From assembly GCF_900116385.1 (NCBI RefSeq), contig NZ_FPCI01000001.1, positions 1,736,001 through 1,800,000 on the forward strand: a stretch of 64,000 bases of DNA, in the 5' to 3' direction. Within the stretch, counting starts at the first letter, position 1. Every line of letters starts with the position of its first letter. This document shows positions 34,795-45,800 of this stretch, piece after piece. The notes beneath the pieces are model-generated. The model did no database searches. It saw nothing but the letters and a program-made list of their open reading frames with translations, and was not told the origin of the DNA. The stretch is from Pseudoxanthomonas sp. YR558 (GTDB taxonomy: Bacteria > Pseudomonadota > Gammaproteobacteria > Xanthomonadales > Xanthomonadaceae). The position numbers and the translations under genes are program-made.

Positions 34795-36206
34795 GCGCAC
34801 GCCTGCGCCGCATGCCGCTGTTCGCGCGGACGTTCCTTCTGCTGCTGGCCGCGCTTGCGGTGGCGTACGCGATCGGCATGGCGGTACTGCTGTATCGCCC
34901 GCCGGTGGACGGCATCGCCTTCAGCGAACTGACGGCGCTGCTGTCATCGCGCATGCCCGCGACCGGTCCGGACCTGAAGGTCTACGACGCGGAACAACCG
35001 CCCATCCCGGACCCTGCGCGCTACCGCGCGTCGCCCTTCGTGCGCGACCTGCTTGCGCAATGGCTGGGCAGCGACGCGCAGCATGTGCACTTCTATCACC
35101 TGCAGGGGCCGCAGCCGTTCTCGCCGGCACAGCGTGCGCCGGGCGGACCGCCGCCCATGGCCGGCGCCGGGATGCAGGCACCCCCCATGGACGGTCCCAC
35201 CCGTCCGCCGGAAGACGCAGGCAATCCGGCGGCGCAACGCTTCCCACTGGCATGGCGACCGGATGCCCCGCTGCGGGGCGATTTCGTCGCCGCGTTCCGA
35301 CAGACCGACGGACGTTGGCGCGTCGTCGAGAACACGCGCAACCGCACGAGCTTCATGATCCGGCTCGCCACGCTGTTCCTCGCCGGCATGCTTGCCCTGC
35401 TGCCCCTGGCGTGGTGGTTCTCGCGCGCGCTTGCCGCACCGATCCGCCAGTTCACCCGCGCGGCCGACCGCATGGGACGCGAAAGCGGCGCGCCGGCACT
35501 GCCATTGACCGGCCCCAGCGAGTTCGCCAGCGCAGCCGCCGCGTTCAACGCCATGCAGGCGCGCCTGGACCGTCTGCTGCAGGAGCGCAGCGAGATGGCA
35601 GGCGCCATCGCGCACGACCTGCGTACGCCGCTCGCGCGTCTGGCGTTCCGGTTGGATGCATTGCCGGACGAAAGCCGCGACAAGGCGAGTGCCGACATCG
35701 CCGAGATGTCGCAGATGATCGATGCCACCCTCGCCTTCATCCACGACCAGAACCGCCGTCCACTGCGCGAGCCCCTCGACCTCCGATTGCTGGTCGCAGG
35801 CGTGGCCGACAGCCTGCGCGACACGGGGCACGATGTACATGTCGAGCCCGGCGCGCCTGCGCCGATGAAAGGCGATCCGCTGTCGCTGCGGCGCATGGTG
35901 GGCAACCTCGTCGACAACGCGCTGAAGTACGGGCATCGCGCGCGCATCACGCTGTCGCCCGAAGGACAGGGCTATCGTCTTTGCGTGGATGACGAGGGTC
36001 CTGGCATCGATCCGGCGCAGACGGAACAGCTGTTCATGGCCTTCGTGCGCGGCGAGGCATCGCGCAATCGCAGCACCGGCGGGATCGGACTCGGCCTGGC
36101 CTCGGTGAAGCACACCGTGCTCGCGCACGGTGGCGAGGTACAGCTGTCCAATCGCAATGAAGGCGGCCTGCGCGCCAGTGTCTACCTACCGCGCGGCGCC
36201 GAATGA
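34791..36206 (+). CDS. Sensor histidine kinase
   Basis: 471 residues, inner membrane. TM1 (about 12-35), a periplasmic loop of about 155 residues with a Pro/Gly/Met-rich stretch (GGPPPMAGAGMQAPPMDG), TM2 (about 190-215), HAMP, a HisKA domain with phospho-acceptor H275 (AIAHDLRTPLARL), and HATPase motifs NLVDNALKYG, DEGPGI and GGIGLGLASV. The Met/His-rich loop might bind a metal, but no clear ligand set is visible. Coupled to the response regulator. Its stop is 4 bp from the receptor gene's, which is convergent. Confidence 0.93.
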   Translation: MSARLRRMPLFARTFLLLLAALAVAYAIGMAVLLYRPPVDGIAFSELTALLSSRMPATGPDLKVYDAEQPPIPDPARYRASPFVRDLLAQWLGSDAQHVHFYHLQGPQPFSPAQRAPGGPPPMAGAGMQAPPMDGPTRPPEDAGNPAAQRFPLAWRPDAPLRGDFVAAFRQTDGRWRVVENTRNRTSFMIRLATLFLAGMLALLPLAWWFSRALAAPIRQFTRAADRMGRESGAPALPLTGPSEFASAAAAFNAMQARLDRLLQERSEMAGAIAHDLRTPLARLAFRLDALPDESRDKASADIAEMSQMIDATLAFIHDQNRRPLREPLDLRLLVAGVADSLRDTGHDVHVEPGAPAPMKGDPLSLRRMVGNLVDNALKYGHRARITLSPEGQGYRLCVDDEGPGIDPAQTEQLFMAFVRGEASRNRSTGGIGLGLASVKHTVLAHGGEVQLSNRNEGGLRASVYLPRGAE

Positions 36207-36210
36207 CCCA

Positions 36211-38340
36211 TCACTGGGCAGCCCAGTGCCAGCGGGCACCCAACGTGAAGGTGCGTCCGGCGCCGGGTTCGTAGAAGCGCCCGTTGCCTTCGTTGACGAT
36301 CACCGAACCGATGTGGAACCGGTCCATTGCGTTGTCGATGCGGCCGAACACCTGCAGGCGTCCGTTCGCCCACGACCACGCGCGATCCGCTTCCAGATGG
36401 AGCAACCCATAGCCCGGCGCACGTTCGCTGCCGGTGTCGTTGACGGTGACATCGCCCATGCCGACCAGCTGCGCCGCGGCCTGCCAGCGCTCGCCCTGCC
36501 AGCGCAACCGCAGCGATGCCTGCTGGCGCGCAATGCCGGGGATCCGGGTTCCCGCGGCGACCTGCACGCCGGGCGTGGTGCAACCGGCAGCGGTGCAGAT
36601 CGGGAAGCTGTCGCGGAAGGTCGCGTCCAGCCAGGTGTAGGCGAACTGCACCCGCCACGCATCGCCCAGCGGCACATCCGACTGCAGTTCGAACCCCTGC
36701 CGGCGTGCGGCGCCCACGTTGCGGTAACTGCTGCGTCCACCGACATTGCGCGCCACGGCGAGTTCGTCGTCGGTATCGGCACGGAACACCGCCGCTTCCA
36801 GCGTCGTCCCGCCTGCCGCGCGCCACTTCGTGCCCAGCTCGAGGTTGCGGCTGGCCGCCGGTCGCAGGTCGAAGGCCAGGCCGGCGGCGCCATCGGCGCG
36901 ATAGCCCAGTTCGTTGAAGGTCGGTGTCTCGAAACCTCGACCGATCGACGCATACACGCGCAGCGCGTCTTCCGGCGCGAACACCAAGCCTGCCACCGGC
37001 ATGACACGGTCGTACGCGACCCTTCCGCTGTCGTCGGGATTGGTCGCGGTGACGTAGGCATCGTCGGACGTGAAGGTGATGCGGCTGCGGCGCGTGCCCG
37101 TCAGCAATGACCAGCGCGGTGCAAACTTCCACCAGGCCTGCAGGTACTGGTCCGCGTTCTCCACTTCGTTGCGTTCATCCCGCTGCAAAGCGCCGCGCAC
37201 ACCCAGCACGAGGCCGACGAAGTTCTCGTAGCCGCGGCGCCGCTGGCGTTGCCGGTCCGCATTGAGGCCGGCCGTGAGTTCCACCGGTTGCCCCGCGAGC
37301 TGCCCTTGCCACGACCAACGCAGATCGGCGCCACCGTAAGTGGTGTCCAGATCGATGACGCCACCGGAATTCAGCGGATTCCCTTGCGCTGCAACCGGCA
37401 GGGCGAGGAACTGCTCGACGTCGCGCTGACCGCCATACCCCATCACCCGCACTTGGTGTCCCTCGCCGAACGGGAGCGCATAGACCGCACCCATCTGGTC
37501 CTGGGAAGCCGACTTGCGCGTGTTGAACGCGATGGCCACCGGCGACGCCTGCCGTGGCGCTTGCCACGCCTGCGCCCGCGTCAGTCCCAGCGGGTCTTGC
37601 GCATCGGGCGCATCGAAATGATTGGCGACCAGATCCAACGTGCCCGTGCCAGGGCGGAAACGCAGCAGGACATTCAACGACTCGCGGCGTGCGGCCGCGT
37701 GCTCGCGGTAGCCCTGCGTATCAAGCACCGAGGCCGCCAGGTTGTAGCCCACGACATCGCCCGCACCTCGCAGGCGTGCGCCCAGCAGATAGGTGTCGTG
37801 GCTCGCGGCGCTGGCCTGCAGCCGCGCATCGCGTCCTTCTTCGGGAAGGTCGCTCCATGCCTGGATCACGCCACCGGACGAGTTGCCGTGCAGTGCGGAG
37901 AAAGGCCCGCGCAGGATTTCGACACGGTCCGCGCCCAGCATGCTGAAGTGCGACACCTGGCCCTGGCCATCCGGCATCGTCGCCGGCACACCATCGGCAT
38001 ACAGGCGCACGCCACGCACGCCGAAGGTGGAACGCGCGCCGAAACCGCGGATCGAGAGCTGTGTGTCCTGCGCGAGGTTCTGGCGCTCGCGCGCCTGCAG
38101 CCCGGGAATGCCGTCCAGCACGTCGGACAGTGCGGCCTGCGTGCGCGCGCCGCCGTCGCCCAGCGACACCACGTCGATGGAGGCCGGCGTATCGAAAGCA
38201 GTGACGCTTTCGAGCCGCGTCGCGGTGACCACCACGCGGTCCAGCGTCTCCGCCCCCTGTGACGTGCCATCGACCGCCAATGCCGCGGGCGACAGCATCG
38301 CGCCGCCCACCATCCATGAGAACCGCGATGTTGCGCGCAT
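36211..38340 (-). CDS. TonB-dependent receptor, siderophore/metal type
   Basis: 709 residues. Signal peptide (MLSPAALAVDG), TonB-box LDRVVVTATR, a plug with DVVSLGDGG, DTQLSIRGFGARSTFGVRG and VEILRGPFSALHGNSSGGV (the canonical RGxxxxxxG-type plug motif), then a 22-strand barrel ending RWHWAAQ. It is shorter than the sugar-type receptors of this window and closer to siderophore or copper receptors. No STN domain. It lies next to, but convergent with, a two-component operon. ATG at 38340 gives the signal peptide; a longer frame does not. Ligand unknown. Confidence 0.92.
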   Translation of the reverse strand: MRATSRFSWMVGGAMLSPAALAVDGTSQGAETLDRVVVTATRLESVTAFDTPASIDVVSLGDGGARTQAALSDVLDGIPGLQARERQNLAQDTQLSIRGFGARSTFGVRGVRLYADGVPATMPDGQGQVSHFSMLGADRVEILRGPFSALHGNSSGGVIQAWSDLPEEGRDARLQASAASHDTYLLGARLRGAGDVVGYNLAASVLDTQGYREHAAARRESLNVLLRFRPGTGTLDLVANHFDAPDAQDPLGLTRAQAWQAPRQASPVAIAFNTRKSASQDQMGAVYALPFGEGHQVRVMGYGGQRDVEQFLALPVAAQGNPLNSGGVIDLDTTYGGADLRWSWQGQLAGQPVELTAGLNADRQRQRRRGYENFVGLVLGVRGALQRDERNEVENADQYLQAWWKFAPRWSLLTGTRRSRITFTSDDAYVTATNPDDSGRVAYDRVMPVAGLVFAPEDALRVYASIGRGFETPTFNELGYRADGAAGLAFDLRPAASRNLELGTKWRAAGGTTLEAAVFRADTDDELAVARNVGGRSSYRNVGAARRQGFELQSDVPLGDAWRVQFAYTWLDATFRDSFPICTAAGCTTPGVQVAAGTRIPGIARQQASLRLRWQGERWQAAAQLVGMGDVTVNDTGSERAPGYGLLHLEADRAWSWANGRLQVFGRIDNAMDRFHIGSVIVNEGNGRFYEPGAGRTFTLGARWHWAAQ

Positions 38341-38451
38341 GCAGGAAACCGAACCGAGAGGCGGACGCTCGATTGTCCCATAACTCCCGGAACCCGCCCG
38401 ACACCGCCGAGAACGCGGCAACGCCGCGTCACGGCATCCACAGGGACGTGC

Positions 38452-39453
38452 TTATCGCGCGACGCTGAACCGAACCTCGACCCGGCGGTTCGGAATCAGG
38501 CATTCGCGCAAGGCAGCCTGCGGCTTCACACCGTCGCACTGCTGCACCTGCTCGCCGTCGCCCTTGAAGCTGTAGCTGACCTTGCTGGCGTCAATGCCGC
38601 GCTCGACCAGCAGCGCACGCACGGTTTGTGCACGACGCTCCGACAGTGCCTGGTTGTAGTCGTGGCCACGGCCCTGCAGTCGATCCGCGTGACCCACCAG
38701 CTCGATGCCGGTGAGCGTCAGGCCTTCTTCGCGCAGGCGGGCCAGTTCGCGATCCAGGCTTTGCAACGAGTAGGCGCGGATGTCGTTGCGGCCGGAGCGG
38801 TCGAACTCGAACAACACGTTCGCGGTCAACACCGTGTCCGCCGGCAACACCGCCGGCGTGTTCGGCGTGGCGCCGCACTGGCGCGAGAGCGCTTCGGCAT
38901 CGCTCACCCAGTCTTCGGCGATCTGGATGTACGGCTTGGCGTGGCGCCACTGCTGCTGGTTGAACTCATTGCCGGCGTGCACAAGCTCCACTTCGCCGCA
39001 TGCGACCGCCTGCTGCGCGCAGGCGAAGCCGGGCGTACCGTGGATCGCGCCCAAGCGCTTCCAGAGATCCTCGCGCACGCGCGCGGCGTTGTTCACCAGC
39101 GGCGTGTCGGTCGGCAGCGGCGTGACGCCCTGCTCCATGCCGACGATCAGCTTCTCAGACTCGCTCAGTGCTTCCTGCGGGAAGGCGCTGCGGTCGTTGC
39201 GCGAATACTCGTGGAACGAGACGTCCAGCCAGCACTGCGCTTTCGACAGGTGGTAGTCGCGGACCGGTCGGCCGCCATCGTTTAGCGCCTGGATGCGCCC
39301 CTGGGTGTGCTCGTAGCCGGTGAGGTCGGCGTGGATCGCCTCGTCGGTGATGCGGTCGCGCGCCGGCGTCAGCTGCGTCTGCTGGGCATGCGCGGTGGAG
39401 ACGAGGCCGGCCAGCACGGCGGCGCACAGAAGGGCGGTTTTCGTATGGGTCAT
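38452..39453 (-). CDS. OmpA-family outer-membrane/peptidoglycan-binding protein
   Basis: 333 residues with signal peptide (ending STAHAQQ). An N-terminal helical domain (about 30-195) contains ITDEAIHADLTGYEHTQGRIQALND. A C-terminal OmpA peptidoglycan-binding domain follows: LTGIELVGHADRLQGRGHDYNQALSERRAQTVRALLV and CLIPNRRVEVRF, with the NxxLSxxRA motif. Four cysteines are spread in the protein and may pair. It is the last of three co-oriented genes with the barrel and giant surface protein upstream (11 bp after the barrel gene). Probably anchors the complex to the cell wall. Exact role is inferred. Confidence 0.88.
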   Translation of the reverse strand: MTHTKTALLCAAVLAGLVSTAHAQQTQLTPARDRITDEAIHADLTGYEHTQGRIQALNDGGRPVRDYHLSKAQCWLDVSFHEYSRNDRSAFPQEALSESEKLIVGMEQGVTPLPTDTPLVNNAARVREDLWKRLGAIHGTPGFACAQQAVACGEVELVHAGNEFNQQQWRHAKPYIQIAEDWVSDAEALSRQCGATPNTPAVLPADTVLTANVLFEFDRSGRNDIRAYSLQSLDRELARLREEGLTLTGIELVGHADRLQGRGHDYNQALSERRAQTVRALLVERGIDASKVSYSFKGDGEQVQQCDGVKPQAALRECLIPNRRVEVRFSVAR

Positions 39454-39464
39454 GTCGGTAATCC

Positions 39465-42400
39465 TCAGCGCACCGGATCGCGGTAGCGGGCGTCTTCCCT
39501 GCGGAAGAGGTCTTCGTCGAACTTGAAGCGCAGGCGGATGAACGCGCCCTGCTGCGTGTACTCGTAGCCGGTCAGGTCATCGTCGCCGCGGAAGCCGGTG
39601 GCGTTGTAGCCCACCGACAGCCACAGGTTCTGCCGCAGCAGGCGACCGACTTCCATGCCGAACGCATACTGGTTGGCACCGTCCTGGCCCCGGAAGGTCG
39701 AACCCAGCACGCCGATGTCCCAGTGTTCGGTGATGTCGTAGACGATGCGGCCGGACACCAGCACCGCGTTGAAGTCGTCGTCGACGCGACCGGTGTCGGC
39801 GTAGAAGAAGCTGTCCTGCTGCCACTTCGCCGCCACCCGGCCGGTGAGCCACCATGGCCGCGACGGGTGCCAGTCCGCGTGTGCCGAGACGATGTGCGCG
39901 CTGCTGCGGATGTCCTGGCCGGTATCCGAGCCGAAGCCGGTACCGTCCATGCCGCTTTCGTCCTTCTCCAGCTTGTACTCGTAGCGGGCCAGCGCATTGA
40001 CGCGGTTGGTGTCGGTATCGCGATACGCCGCGCCGATCTGGAAGCGGTCCTGGAGCACGTCGCCGCGCGCGTCGTACTCGGTGCGCAACAGGTAGTTGCG
40101 CGCCAGCAGCGTCCAGTCGCGGTTCAACTTGCGCGCCGCCAGGAACTGCAGCAGCGTGGTGTTGTAGGCCTCGTTGGTCGGCGTGCCGGCGACGTCGTCG
40201 GAGATGCGGTGTTCCAGCCGTACGTTGCCGCGCCACAGCGGATTGGCGCTGTAGTCCAGCGCAAAGCCGATGCCGGTGGAATCGCCGATGCTGCCGGAGA
40301 TGACGTTGGTGTGCTCCAGCGTTGTATCCAGGCGCAGGCCTTCGCGCAGGTCCCAGCGGTTGCGCATGCCCGAGGCAGCCTGGATATCGCGGCCGGCGAT
40401 GGCATCGCGCAGGCGGTACTCGGAGAACAGCTGCGTGTCCTTGATGAAGCTGGTATCCACACCTAGCGCGACCGTATCCGCTTCACGCCCATCTTGGGTC
40501 AGGCCGTTCACGCCGCTGATGCCGGTCTGCTTCTCGTAGCGGCCGTAGATCCGGCTGCGTTCGCGCAGCTGGTAATCCATGCCCAGCGCCACGCGGTTGC
40601 GGTCCTCGCCATGGATGTCCTGCTCGATTTCGCCGCCGATGCTGAAACGGTCGCTGGCGCGGTAGCCGGCACCGATGCGCAGCATGTCCGATGACAATTC
40701 GGTGCCCACCGGCAGGCCGCTGGCCACGTCGTTGGGATTGCCGCTGCTGATGATCGGCAGGCCGGTCAGCGGATCCAGCGGTTGCTGGCCGTAACCGAGC
40801 GCACCACCGCCCGAGCCGGTGGCATACCCGCCAGACAGCCCGCCGATGTTGCCGTAGCCGCTGCTAGTCGCCCAGGTGTAGTACGCGCCGACGGTTTCGC
40901 GGATGGCGCGGTAGCCGAAGTCCAGCGTCAGCCTGTCGGTGACCTTCACCCGCGTGCCCGCACTGGCGGCATCGCGCTCGCCACCATCGGGATTGCGGTC
41001 TTCGCTGCGCAGGCCTTCGGCATACAGCTCGAAGCGCTCGTTGAGGCGCCAGCGCGTGTTCACGCTGTACTCGCCGCGACCGCCGTACAGCGGCGACGCC
41101 GGGTTGTTGAACGCGGGATCGGACTGGCCGGCGAACAGTTTGAAGTCCAGCGCCTTGCTGGCATGTCCCAGTTCGACCCGCCATGCATCGCCTTCCACCA
41201 GCCCGCTCAAGCCCTGCAGGCCCGGCGTGCCGTACTGGTTGACGCTGTTGGTGTTGACCTCGCTGCGCGTGCGCGCGGCTTCGGCGACCAGCCAGGTGTT
41301 GGCGCCCAGCTTGTAACCAATGTTCGCGCTTCCCATCTCGAAGGCGGCAAAAGGATTGCGGTCGTCCACGTAGGAACCGCCGATCTCACCGTTCGCCCCG
41401 AGACGCAGTTGCGCATCGGCGCCCACCACCAGGAACTTCTCGGTGCCCTGGTCCAGTTCGTAGGTGATGCGCAGCGACACCGGGTTGAGGTCGCTGTCGA
41501 ACGAGGGCAGGAAGCTGTTGAGCAGGATGCGGCCGGAGAATGGCTCGAAGCTGTAGTCGACCAGCCGGCCCAGCGGACGCACCGAGACGATGCGCGAAGG
41601 CTGGTTGCGGTCGCGCACGACCACTTCCACGCGCTCGCTGCCTTCCAGCACTGCATTGTTGCGCAGGCCGTAAGGGCCGCTGCCAGCGGCCGGCAGTTCT
41701 TCGATCACCTGGCGCAGCGAATCCTCGATGGCGAACACGTTGCCGCGCACGCGCGCATTCTCGAAGTGCCAACCCAAGCCGGTCGCGGTGCGGTTGTACG
41801 TGCCCAGCACGCGCTGGCCCGCCCGCGCACCGAAATCCACGCCGGTCTGCGTCGCGATGTTGTCGCCGGTCTGGAAATCGCCGTACAGCAGGTAGCTGCG
41901 GTCCTTGTCCACGCGTACGTACAGGCGCTCCGCCGACCGCGCATCGAAGCCGCGCAGCGACGCATCGCCGTACACCGGATAGAACTCTTCCGGCTGGATG
42001 TCGCGCAGCAGGCGCGCGCGCACCTCCTTGTCCGAGTCGTAGGCGGCAGTCAGCAGGTACTCGCCCTTGATCGTGCCCTTGACGAAGAACGCAGCACGCG
42101 CCGCGCCGTTGGCTTTGCCGTTGTTGAACTGCTTCTCCCAGCGGCGGATCTCGCGCTCGAATCCGTCGCCCTGCTGCGTGCCGTTGATCAGGCTGTCGCC
42201 CTTGCGGCGGAAGTTGATGACGCCTTCGATCAGGCCGGTCGCGATCAGCTCCCGCATTTCCGGCACGAAACCGATGACGCCTTCCGCGCTGTGGCTGCCC
42301 GAGGTCACGCGCAACAGCACATCCTGCGGATCGTGCGGTGCCAGCAGCTCGAACTCGGCGCGCCCGTCGCGCACCGGCAACTGGATACCGGGCGTGACCT

Positions 42401-42875
42401 CATCGGCGTCCAGCCGGCCCGGACCGAACTCGTCCGTGCGACCGTCGGCCAGCTTGATGCGGCCGCCGCTGTGCTCGATGGTGGCGAACGACTCGCCCGC
42501 CATCGGTTTGCCGTCGGCGCCGTACAGCTGCACGACCACCTTGACCGGCGACTGGCCATCGGCCGGCACGCCGTCGCGGTCGACCTCGACGACGACGCGG
42601 TCCACGCCGGCGTTGACGCTGTAGTCGACGTTGCCAGGCTGCGCGTACAACGGTTGCGACGCGGTGCGCTGCGATTCTGGCGATTGCGGGTAAAGCGGCG
42701 TGGCCTCGCCCAGAACGGGCGTGAAACGCTGGTCGCCGGAAACGGCCTGCGCCTGCACAAGCGCCGGCGTCACCGCCAGGGCCAGCGCCAGCGCGAGCGG
42801 ATGGAACGAAGGACGCGGAGCAGGCATGGCACGGGATTCCATGAAGATCGACGGACGCGGGGCGAAGCGGCTCAT
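39465..42875 (-). CDS. Large Ig/beta-barrel outer-membrane protein of surface operon
   Basis: 1136 residues. Signal peptide MPAPRPSFHPLALALALAVT. An Ig-like, invasin-type domain (about 70-200: VDRVVVEVDRDGVPADGQSP...GKPMAGESFATIEH) is followed by an alpha segment. Then comes YPVYGDASLRGFDARSAERLYVRVDKDRSYLLYGDF, a motif I know from large barrel proteins of unknown function. The C-terminal about 650 residues form a many-stranded barrel ending IRLRFKFDED. ATG overlaps the giant gene's stop as ATGA, so synthesis is coupled. Proposed role: outer-membrane anchor or translocator for that protein. No family function known. Confidence 0.85.
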   Translation of the reverse strand: MSRFAPRPSIFMESRAMPAPRPSFHPLALALALAVTPALVQAQAVSGDQRFTPVLGEATPLYPQSPESQRTASQPLYAQPGNVDYSVNAGVDRVVVEVDRDGVPADGQSPVKVVVQLYGADGKPMAGESFATIEHSGGRIKLADGRTDEFGPGRLDADEVTPGIQLPVRDGRAEFELLAPHDPQDVLLRVTSGSHSAEGVIGFVPEMRELIATGLIEGVINFRRKGDSLINGTQQGDGFEREIRRWEKQFNNGKANGAARAAFFVKGTIKGEYLLTAAYDSDKEVRARLLRDIQPEEFYPVYGDASLRGFDARSAERLYVRVDKDRSYLLYGDFQTGDNIATQTGVDFGARAGQRVLGTYNRTATGLGWHFENARVRGNVFAIEDSLRQVIEELPAAGSGPYGLRNNAVLEGSERVEVVVRDRNQPSRIVSVRPLGRLVDYSFEPFSGRILLNSFLPSFDSDLNPVSLRITYELDQGTEKFLVVGADAQLRLGANGEIGGSYVDDRNPFAAFEMGSANIGYKLGANTWLVAEAARTRSEVNTNSVNQYGTPGLQGLSGLVEGDAWRVELGHASKALDFKLFAGQSDPAFNNPASPLYGGRGEYSVNTRWRLNERFELYAEGLRSEDRNPDGGERDAASAGTRVKVTDRLTLDFGYRAIRETVGAYYTWATSSGYGNIGGLSGGYATGSGGGALGYGQQPLDPLTGLPIISSGNPNDVASGLPVGTELSSDMLRIGAGYRASDRFSIGGEIEQDIHGEDRNRVALGMDYQLRERSRIYGRYEKQTGISGVNGLTQDGREADTVALGVDTSFIKDTQLFSEYRLRDAIAGRDIQAASGMRNRWDLREGLRLDTTLEHTNVISGSIGDSTGIGFALDYSANPLWRGNVRLEHRISDDVAGTPTNEAYNTTLLQFLAARKLNRDWTLLARNYLLRTEYDARGDVLQDRFQIGAAYRDTDTNRVNALARYEYKLEKDESGMDGTGFGSDTGQDIRSSAHIVSAHADWHPSRPWWLTGRVAAKWQQDSFFYADTGRVDDDFNAVLVSGRIVYDITEHWDIGVLGSTFRGQDGANQYAFGMEVGRLLRQNLWLSVGYNATGFRGDDDLTGYEYTQQGAFIRLRFKFDEDLFRREDARYRDPVR

Positions 42876-45800
42876 GGCTGCATCTCCCCGTTGCGTGCGC
42901 CATCCGTGCTTGTCGGCCCACTCGTCGTGGGCCTGGGGTCGACGATCGGCCGCTGGTTGGCCGAATCGGTGCCCTGCTGCGGTGCGCGTGCCGGCTTGCT
43001 CTCGAATCGCAACGGCTGTTGGTTGCGCTCGGTCTCCGGCGCGCGGATCTCGCCCTGCGTGCGGCGCGCCTTCACCTGTTCGATCACCGGGTTGGAGCAG
43101 CTGCCTTCGATGAAGTCGGCGCGATGCAGCTCGCCGTTCTTGAGATCAATGAACAAGCTGTCCGCGTCGCCCAGATTGCGGTTGCTGCTGGTGGTCAGGC
43201 GCGAACCCACGGGCAGGGTCGACGGATCGACCTTCAGCGTGTGGCTCTTCGGCGGCAGGCCGCAGTAGCTGTACTTGCCTTCCACGTCGCTGACCATCCA
43301 GGTGCCGTCCTCGAAGTACATGCGCACACCGGGGATGCCCAGTTCTTCTTTGTCCTGCACGTGGTTGACGTTGCAGTCCACGAAGATCTTGCCCAGTACG
43401 CAGCCTTCGTCGGCGAACACGCCACCACTGACGATCACGCGGTACTCGGCCGGATTGGACGGCACCACGCCGCCGTTCGGATACGGCGTCAGCGTGGTCG
43501 GATCCACACAGCCGCCGTCGATCGAGCAGCCCCAGGCGCGCGCGCGGTTGATGCCGTCGCCCTGCTGGCTGCCGACGCCCACGCGCACGCGATACGTCAG
43601 CACCTTCTGCTGGCCGACCGCGAGCGGTCCGACGTCGAACACCAGCGTCGGGCCCGGCTTGCCGAGCGGATTGGCGATGCCGGCGTTGTCGACGCGCGCG
43701 GTGCCATCGATGAAGGTGAAGCCGTGCGGCAGGCGGTCGATTACGTTGACCGTGCCCATCGATGCACCCGCGGTCTGGCGGATGGTGATCGTGTAGACCA
43801 GGCTATCGCCCACTTCCACGGTCTTGCGGTCGCCGGTCTTGGTGATGACCAGGCCCGGCGCGATCTGCGGATCCAGCGGGATGTGGTTGTGCACCGGCAC
43901 GGCGACGCCCGAACCCAGCGTCAGTTCCAGGTAATACGTCGTCGACGTCCCGACCGGACCGGTCGGCGCGGTCGCGTTGGTCTGCACCGGATAGCCTTCG
44001 CCCGGCGTGGACGGCGGCGTCAGCGGCGAGGTCTCGGCCGGAATCATGCCGGACTCGAACGTGTAGCCGGCCGGCGGCGTCACCGCCAGCTGGAAGCGGC
44101 ACGATGCGGGCGCGTCCGGCCCCAGCAGGAACTGGTAGAAGCCTTCCGCACCTACCCTCATGGATACCGACGTGCCCTGCACGGTGTAACCGCCCAGCGC
44201 GGCGTTCAGCACGTGCTGCTCGGGCGAGTAACCCGCACAGGTGCCGATCGGCGTCAGGGTGACGCGCGAGCCGGGGACCGGCGTACGCGTGGTCGCGTCG
44301 TAGACCACACCGCCCGGATTCAGCGGCAGGCTCTGCTGCGGCAGGTTCGCACCCGGCGCCAGCACCACCGACAGGTGCGTGCTTCCGCCATCGCTGCTGC
44401 GGCAGGAACTGGCGGTGCCATTGGCGATCGCGCTGGCGGCATCGCAAGGCACCGGCGGACCGGCGATCGTCTCGCCACTCACCGGCAGGCCCCACACCAC
44501 GCCCGTCGCCGGATCGCGGAAGCGGATGCTCAGCGGAATGCCCGGCACCTGGTCGGCGATCGAGTACGAGCCGTCGGCGCCGGTGGTCGTCGTGCCGACG
44601 ACCTGGCCATTGCCGTTGACGACTTCGACCACCCAGCCGGACAGGCGGCGGTCGCCGCCGTCGATGCGGCCGAAATCGCTGCCCTGGTCGAACCACACCG
44701 TGCCCGAGACGGATGCCGACAACTGCACGGGCGTCGGCAGGCGGCAGGCGTTCTGCGTGATCGCCGGATCGCACACTGGCAGGTCGCCGGGGTTGCCTTC
44801 GAAGTCGGCGCGTTCGTCTGGCGTCGGCGTGCGGAACTCGTTCTCGCCACCACCCTCGACGATCACCGCGTTGTTCACCGGCGTACCGGTGGCGGCCGTG
44901 GCCGCGACGCGCACCGACGCGACGATGGTGTCGGCCGAGGTCACGCCAGCGCCGATCACCGTGCTGCTCGCGCAGCGGAAACGGTCGTCGCCGAGCGCGC
45001 CGGTGCAGGTCCAGCCCGCGCCCACCGGCGTCGCCGCCAGCGTCAGGCCGGCCGGCAGGCGGTCTTCCACCACGTACTCGCCTGCGCTGGGCTGCTGCCC
45101 GATATTGCGTACGCGCAGCGTGTAGGTGGCGGTGTTGTTGACGGTGAAGATCGCCGGCGTGGCGGTCTTGCTGACCACCAGGTCGGGCGAATCGCCGATC
45201 TCGCCGAAGTTATTGTCGATCGACGCGCCACCCGGCGGCAGCACGATGCCGCTGATCGCCGACGGCGTGGTCGTCACCGGCGTGGCGGTGCCGACGGCCG
45301 TGCCGTCGATGGTGCCGGCGCTGGTGATCCCGTTGAGCGTTTCCGGCGGCTGCGTCGGTTCGGTCACGGTGTACGTGCCCGGGCGCAGGTCGTCGAAGCG
45401 GTAACGGCCGTCGGCATCGGTGGTGACGGTGACGTTCACCGTCTGGCCGAGGTCGTCGGTGCCGGTCAGCACCACCTGCACGTTCGCGTAGCCGCCCTCG
45501 CCCGTGTCGATGGCGCCGTTGTTGTTGCCGTCGTTGTAGACGCGGCCGCTGATCGCGCCGGCCGGGACTTCGCCGAAGTCGTTGCCGGTGACGTCCTCGC
45601 CCACGCCCAGGGTGATGCCGCTGATGACGGATGGCGTAGAGGTCGGCGGCGTCGCAGTGCCGCCACCGGTGCCGGCGTTGGTGATGCCGTTGAGCGTGCC
45701 GGTGGGCTGCTCGGGCTCGGTGATGGTGTACGTACCCGGCGGCAGCTCGGTGAAGGCGTAGGTGCCGTCCGGCTGCGTGGTCACTTCGCGGGTGATCGTG

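Noticed and set aside
38413..38429. Hairpin ACGCGGC-AAC-GCCGCGT between OmpA and receptor 3 genes as terminator
   Set aside because: No U tract on the minus strand; could form in GC-rich DNA by chance.
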